Below, one piece after another: positions 5,217 through 6,552 of a DNA stretch of 6,552 nt. How positions within the stretch are numbered: the first letter of the stretch is position 1; each line of letters opens with the position of its first letter. The notes below the pieces were generated by a model. It was not told the DNA's origin, did not search any database, and saw nothing but the letters and a program-made list of their open reading frames with translations. The translations under genes were made by a program, and so were the position numbers. Origin of the DNA: an uncultured Moraxella sp. (GTDB taxonomy: Bacteria; Pseudomonadota; Gammaproteobacteria; Pseudomonadales; Moraxellaceae); assembly GCA_916720335.1 (NCBI GenBank), contig CAKAQU010000092.1:1-6552 (forward strand). The letters are read 5' to 3'.

Positions 5217-6552
5217 ATGCAGAATCGTATGAGCTGTTTTGTTTATCCCACGCAAAGATTGTTATTTATGATGGCATGTTTATGCTGCGTTAATGCGTCT
5301 TGGGCTTATTTAAATGATAAGGATTTGCATTCTAATTTAACCAAAGAGCAATTGCAAGAAAAAATTAGACAGCATCAAGAACAACAAGTGATTTTGGAAA
5401 ACTCAGATACACCAAATCAAAATTTCGTTAGTTTATCCAATAATGAATTATTGATGTATCAGTTAAATACTGCTTTAAATAATCAAAATATTGAAGAGAT
5501 TAGACGGTTATTGCCAATATATGAAAAAACTACCAATCCAGATAAAATATTGATTTATTTTGCCAAAGCTTTTTTGGCACGGCAAGACCATCATTTTAAA
5601 TTAGCCGTGAATTATTATCAAATAATTTTGCAAGAAAATCCAGAATTAATACCAGTAAGAGTTTATATGCTTCTGCCTTTAATTCAGGACAAACGTTATC
5701 ATGATGCCAAAAAACAAATTACATATATAAAAAATAATAAAAACGTTCCAAATGATATATTGGAATTAATACAAGATTATGAGCAGACCATAAATAAAAG
5801 ACAAAATATAAAAGCTAATTTTTCCATGCGATATTTGGCAGATAATAATATCAATAATGCCCCTAAAAATAATCGTTGGGGCAATTGGCAGCTACCTACA
5901 GCGGACAAAGCTCAGGGTATTGGTGTGGATGTATATGCGCTAAAAAATCATTCTTTAAGTGGGCATCTAGCGAGCAAAACCAGCTTTAGTGTCTATAGTA
6001 AAACCTATCATAACAATCGAAAATATAATGACCTAACCCTGCGTGCGAGCAGTGGTTTGGCAGTGCGCGATGCAACAAAAGAAATTGCGCTGATGCCATT
6101 TTTTGAAAAGCGAATCTATGGTAATCACAATTATTGGAAAAGTATGGGGGTAAGACTGCAAGGGTCAGCGCCTTTTTCTGAAAAAATGGATGGGTTTTTT
6201 GCATTACAATATGCCAAAAAACAGCACAATCAGCGAAAATTTTTAGATGGCAATATTTGGAGTGCTTCCATGACGGGTGTGTATAATATTAACGCATCTT
6301 GTTATGCAAACATTGGCAGTGATTATGTGGATGAAAACACCCAAGATTTAAGCGAAAGTTACCAAAAATGGTCGTTAAGAACTGGTTTTGGCTGCCAAAA
6401 TCAAACCATTGGTACAGAGATGGGTTTAAATTTTACTAAAAAACTCTACGATTCTGATGATTTATTTGGCATTCGCCGTAAAGATAAAGATTATGAGGTT
6501 TGGCTGTCCGTTTATAGTCCAAAAATTCATTGGCAAGGTTTCACTCCTAAAG
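5217..6552 (+). CDS. slam: Slam, surface lipoprotein assembly modulator (3' end outside window)
   Basis: The open frame runs from 5217 past the window end: 445 codons without a stop, so about 40-50 residues are probably missing by comparison with Slam proteins of roughly 490. Slam is an outer-membrane protein that moves lipoproteins with TbpB/fHbp-type barrels to the cell surface. Residues 1-30 are a signal peptide with hydrophobic core LLFMMACLCCV and cleavage after NASWA. Residues about 75-195 are helical and TPR-like (for example FKLAVNYYQIILQENPEL). The motif DNNINNAP at 209-216 marks the change to the C-terminal DUF560-type barrel, whose strands alternate polar and aromatic residues to the end (HWQGFTPK, just before the last strands). 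Two Cys lie in the barrel (362 and 393). The ATG at 5229 is an equally possible start. Neither has a clear ribosome site, and an in-frame stop at 5211 bars anything longer. Its substrate is most simply the lipoprotein encoded 61 bases upstream. Confidence 0.92.
   Translation, partial: MQNRMSCFVYPTQRLLFMMACLCCVNASWAYLNDKDLHSNLTKEQLQEKIRQHQEQQVILENSDTPNQNFVSLSNNELLMYQLNTALNNQNIEEIRRLLPIYEKTTNPDKILIYFAKAFLARQDHHFKLAVNYYQIILQENPELIPVRVYMLLPLIQDKRYHDAKKQITYIKNNKNVPNDILELIQDYEQTINKRQNIKANFSMRYLADNNINNAPKNNRWGNWQLPTADKAQGIGVDVYALKNHSLSGHLASKTSFSVYSKTYHNNRKYNDLTLRASSGLAVRDATKEIALMPFFEKRIYGNHNYWKSMGVRLQGSAPFSEKMDGFFALQYAKKQHNQRKFLDGNIWSASMTGVYNINASCYANIGSDYVDENTQDLSESYQKWSLRTGFGCQNQTIGTEMGLNFTKKLYDSDDLFGIRRKDKDYEVWLSVYSPKIHWQGFTPK

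Noticed and set aside
1..6552. CRISPR array, tRNA or rRNA gene
   Set aside because: No regularly spaced repeats and no recognisable tRNA or rRNA sequence on either strand.

Overview
The window looks like a chromosomal segment from an A+T-rich gammaproteobacterium of the Moraxella type. This is inferred from three outer-envelope proteins that closely resemble neisserial and Moraxella versions (ZnuD, a three-domain MsrAB, and Slam with a Slam-type lipoprotein), combined with A+T-rich codon use. No rRNA or other taxonomic marker is present, so the genus is an inference. All four genes are on the + strand, and both end genes run off the window.

Layout: (1) 1-1892, the 3' part of znuD, a TonB-dependent outer-membrane zinc receptor with a His-rich extracellular loop. 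(2) 1893-2018, an intergenic stretch with a long hairpin and a perfect extended -10 promoter that overlaps a near-perfect Zur-type palindrome. (3) 2019-3689, msrAB, an apparent lipoprotein with thioredoxin, MsrA and MsrB domains. (4) 3690-4297, about 600 bp of noncoding DNA. It has a 14-bp inverted-repeat pair enclosing a terminator-like hairpin, then a core of only about 6-8% G+C, then the leader of the next gene. (5) 4298-5155, a 285-residue surface lipoprotein whose sequence resembles meningococcal factor H binding protein (fHbp). (6) 5172-5201, a strong hairpin. (7) 5217 to the end, a Slam outer-membrane translocator that lacks only its last strands because the window stops. This gene has no stop codon in the window and is easily missed by a simple ORF scan.

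How the genes may work together: the region concerns life at a host surface. ZnuD takes scarce zinc, MsrAB repairs oxidised methionines in exported proteins, and the fHbp-like lipoprotein with its neighbouring Slam forms a substrate/exporter pair that would display the lipoprotein on the cell surface. The most interesting point is the fHbp-like protein next to its own Slam in an apparently non-neisserial genome. It is a candidate complement-interacting or other host-ligand-binding protein whose ligand cannot be read from the sequence. Its leader carries a hairpin that could hide the ribosome binding site.
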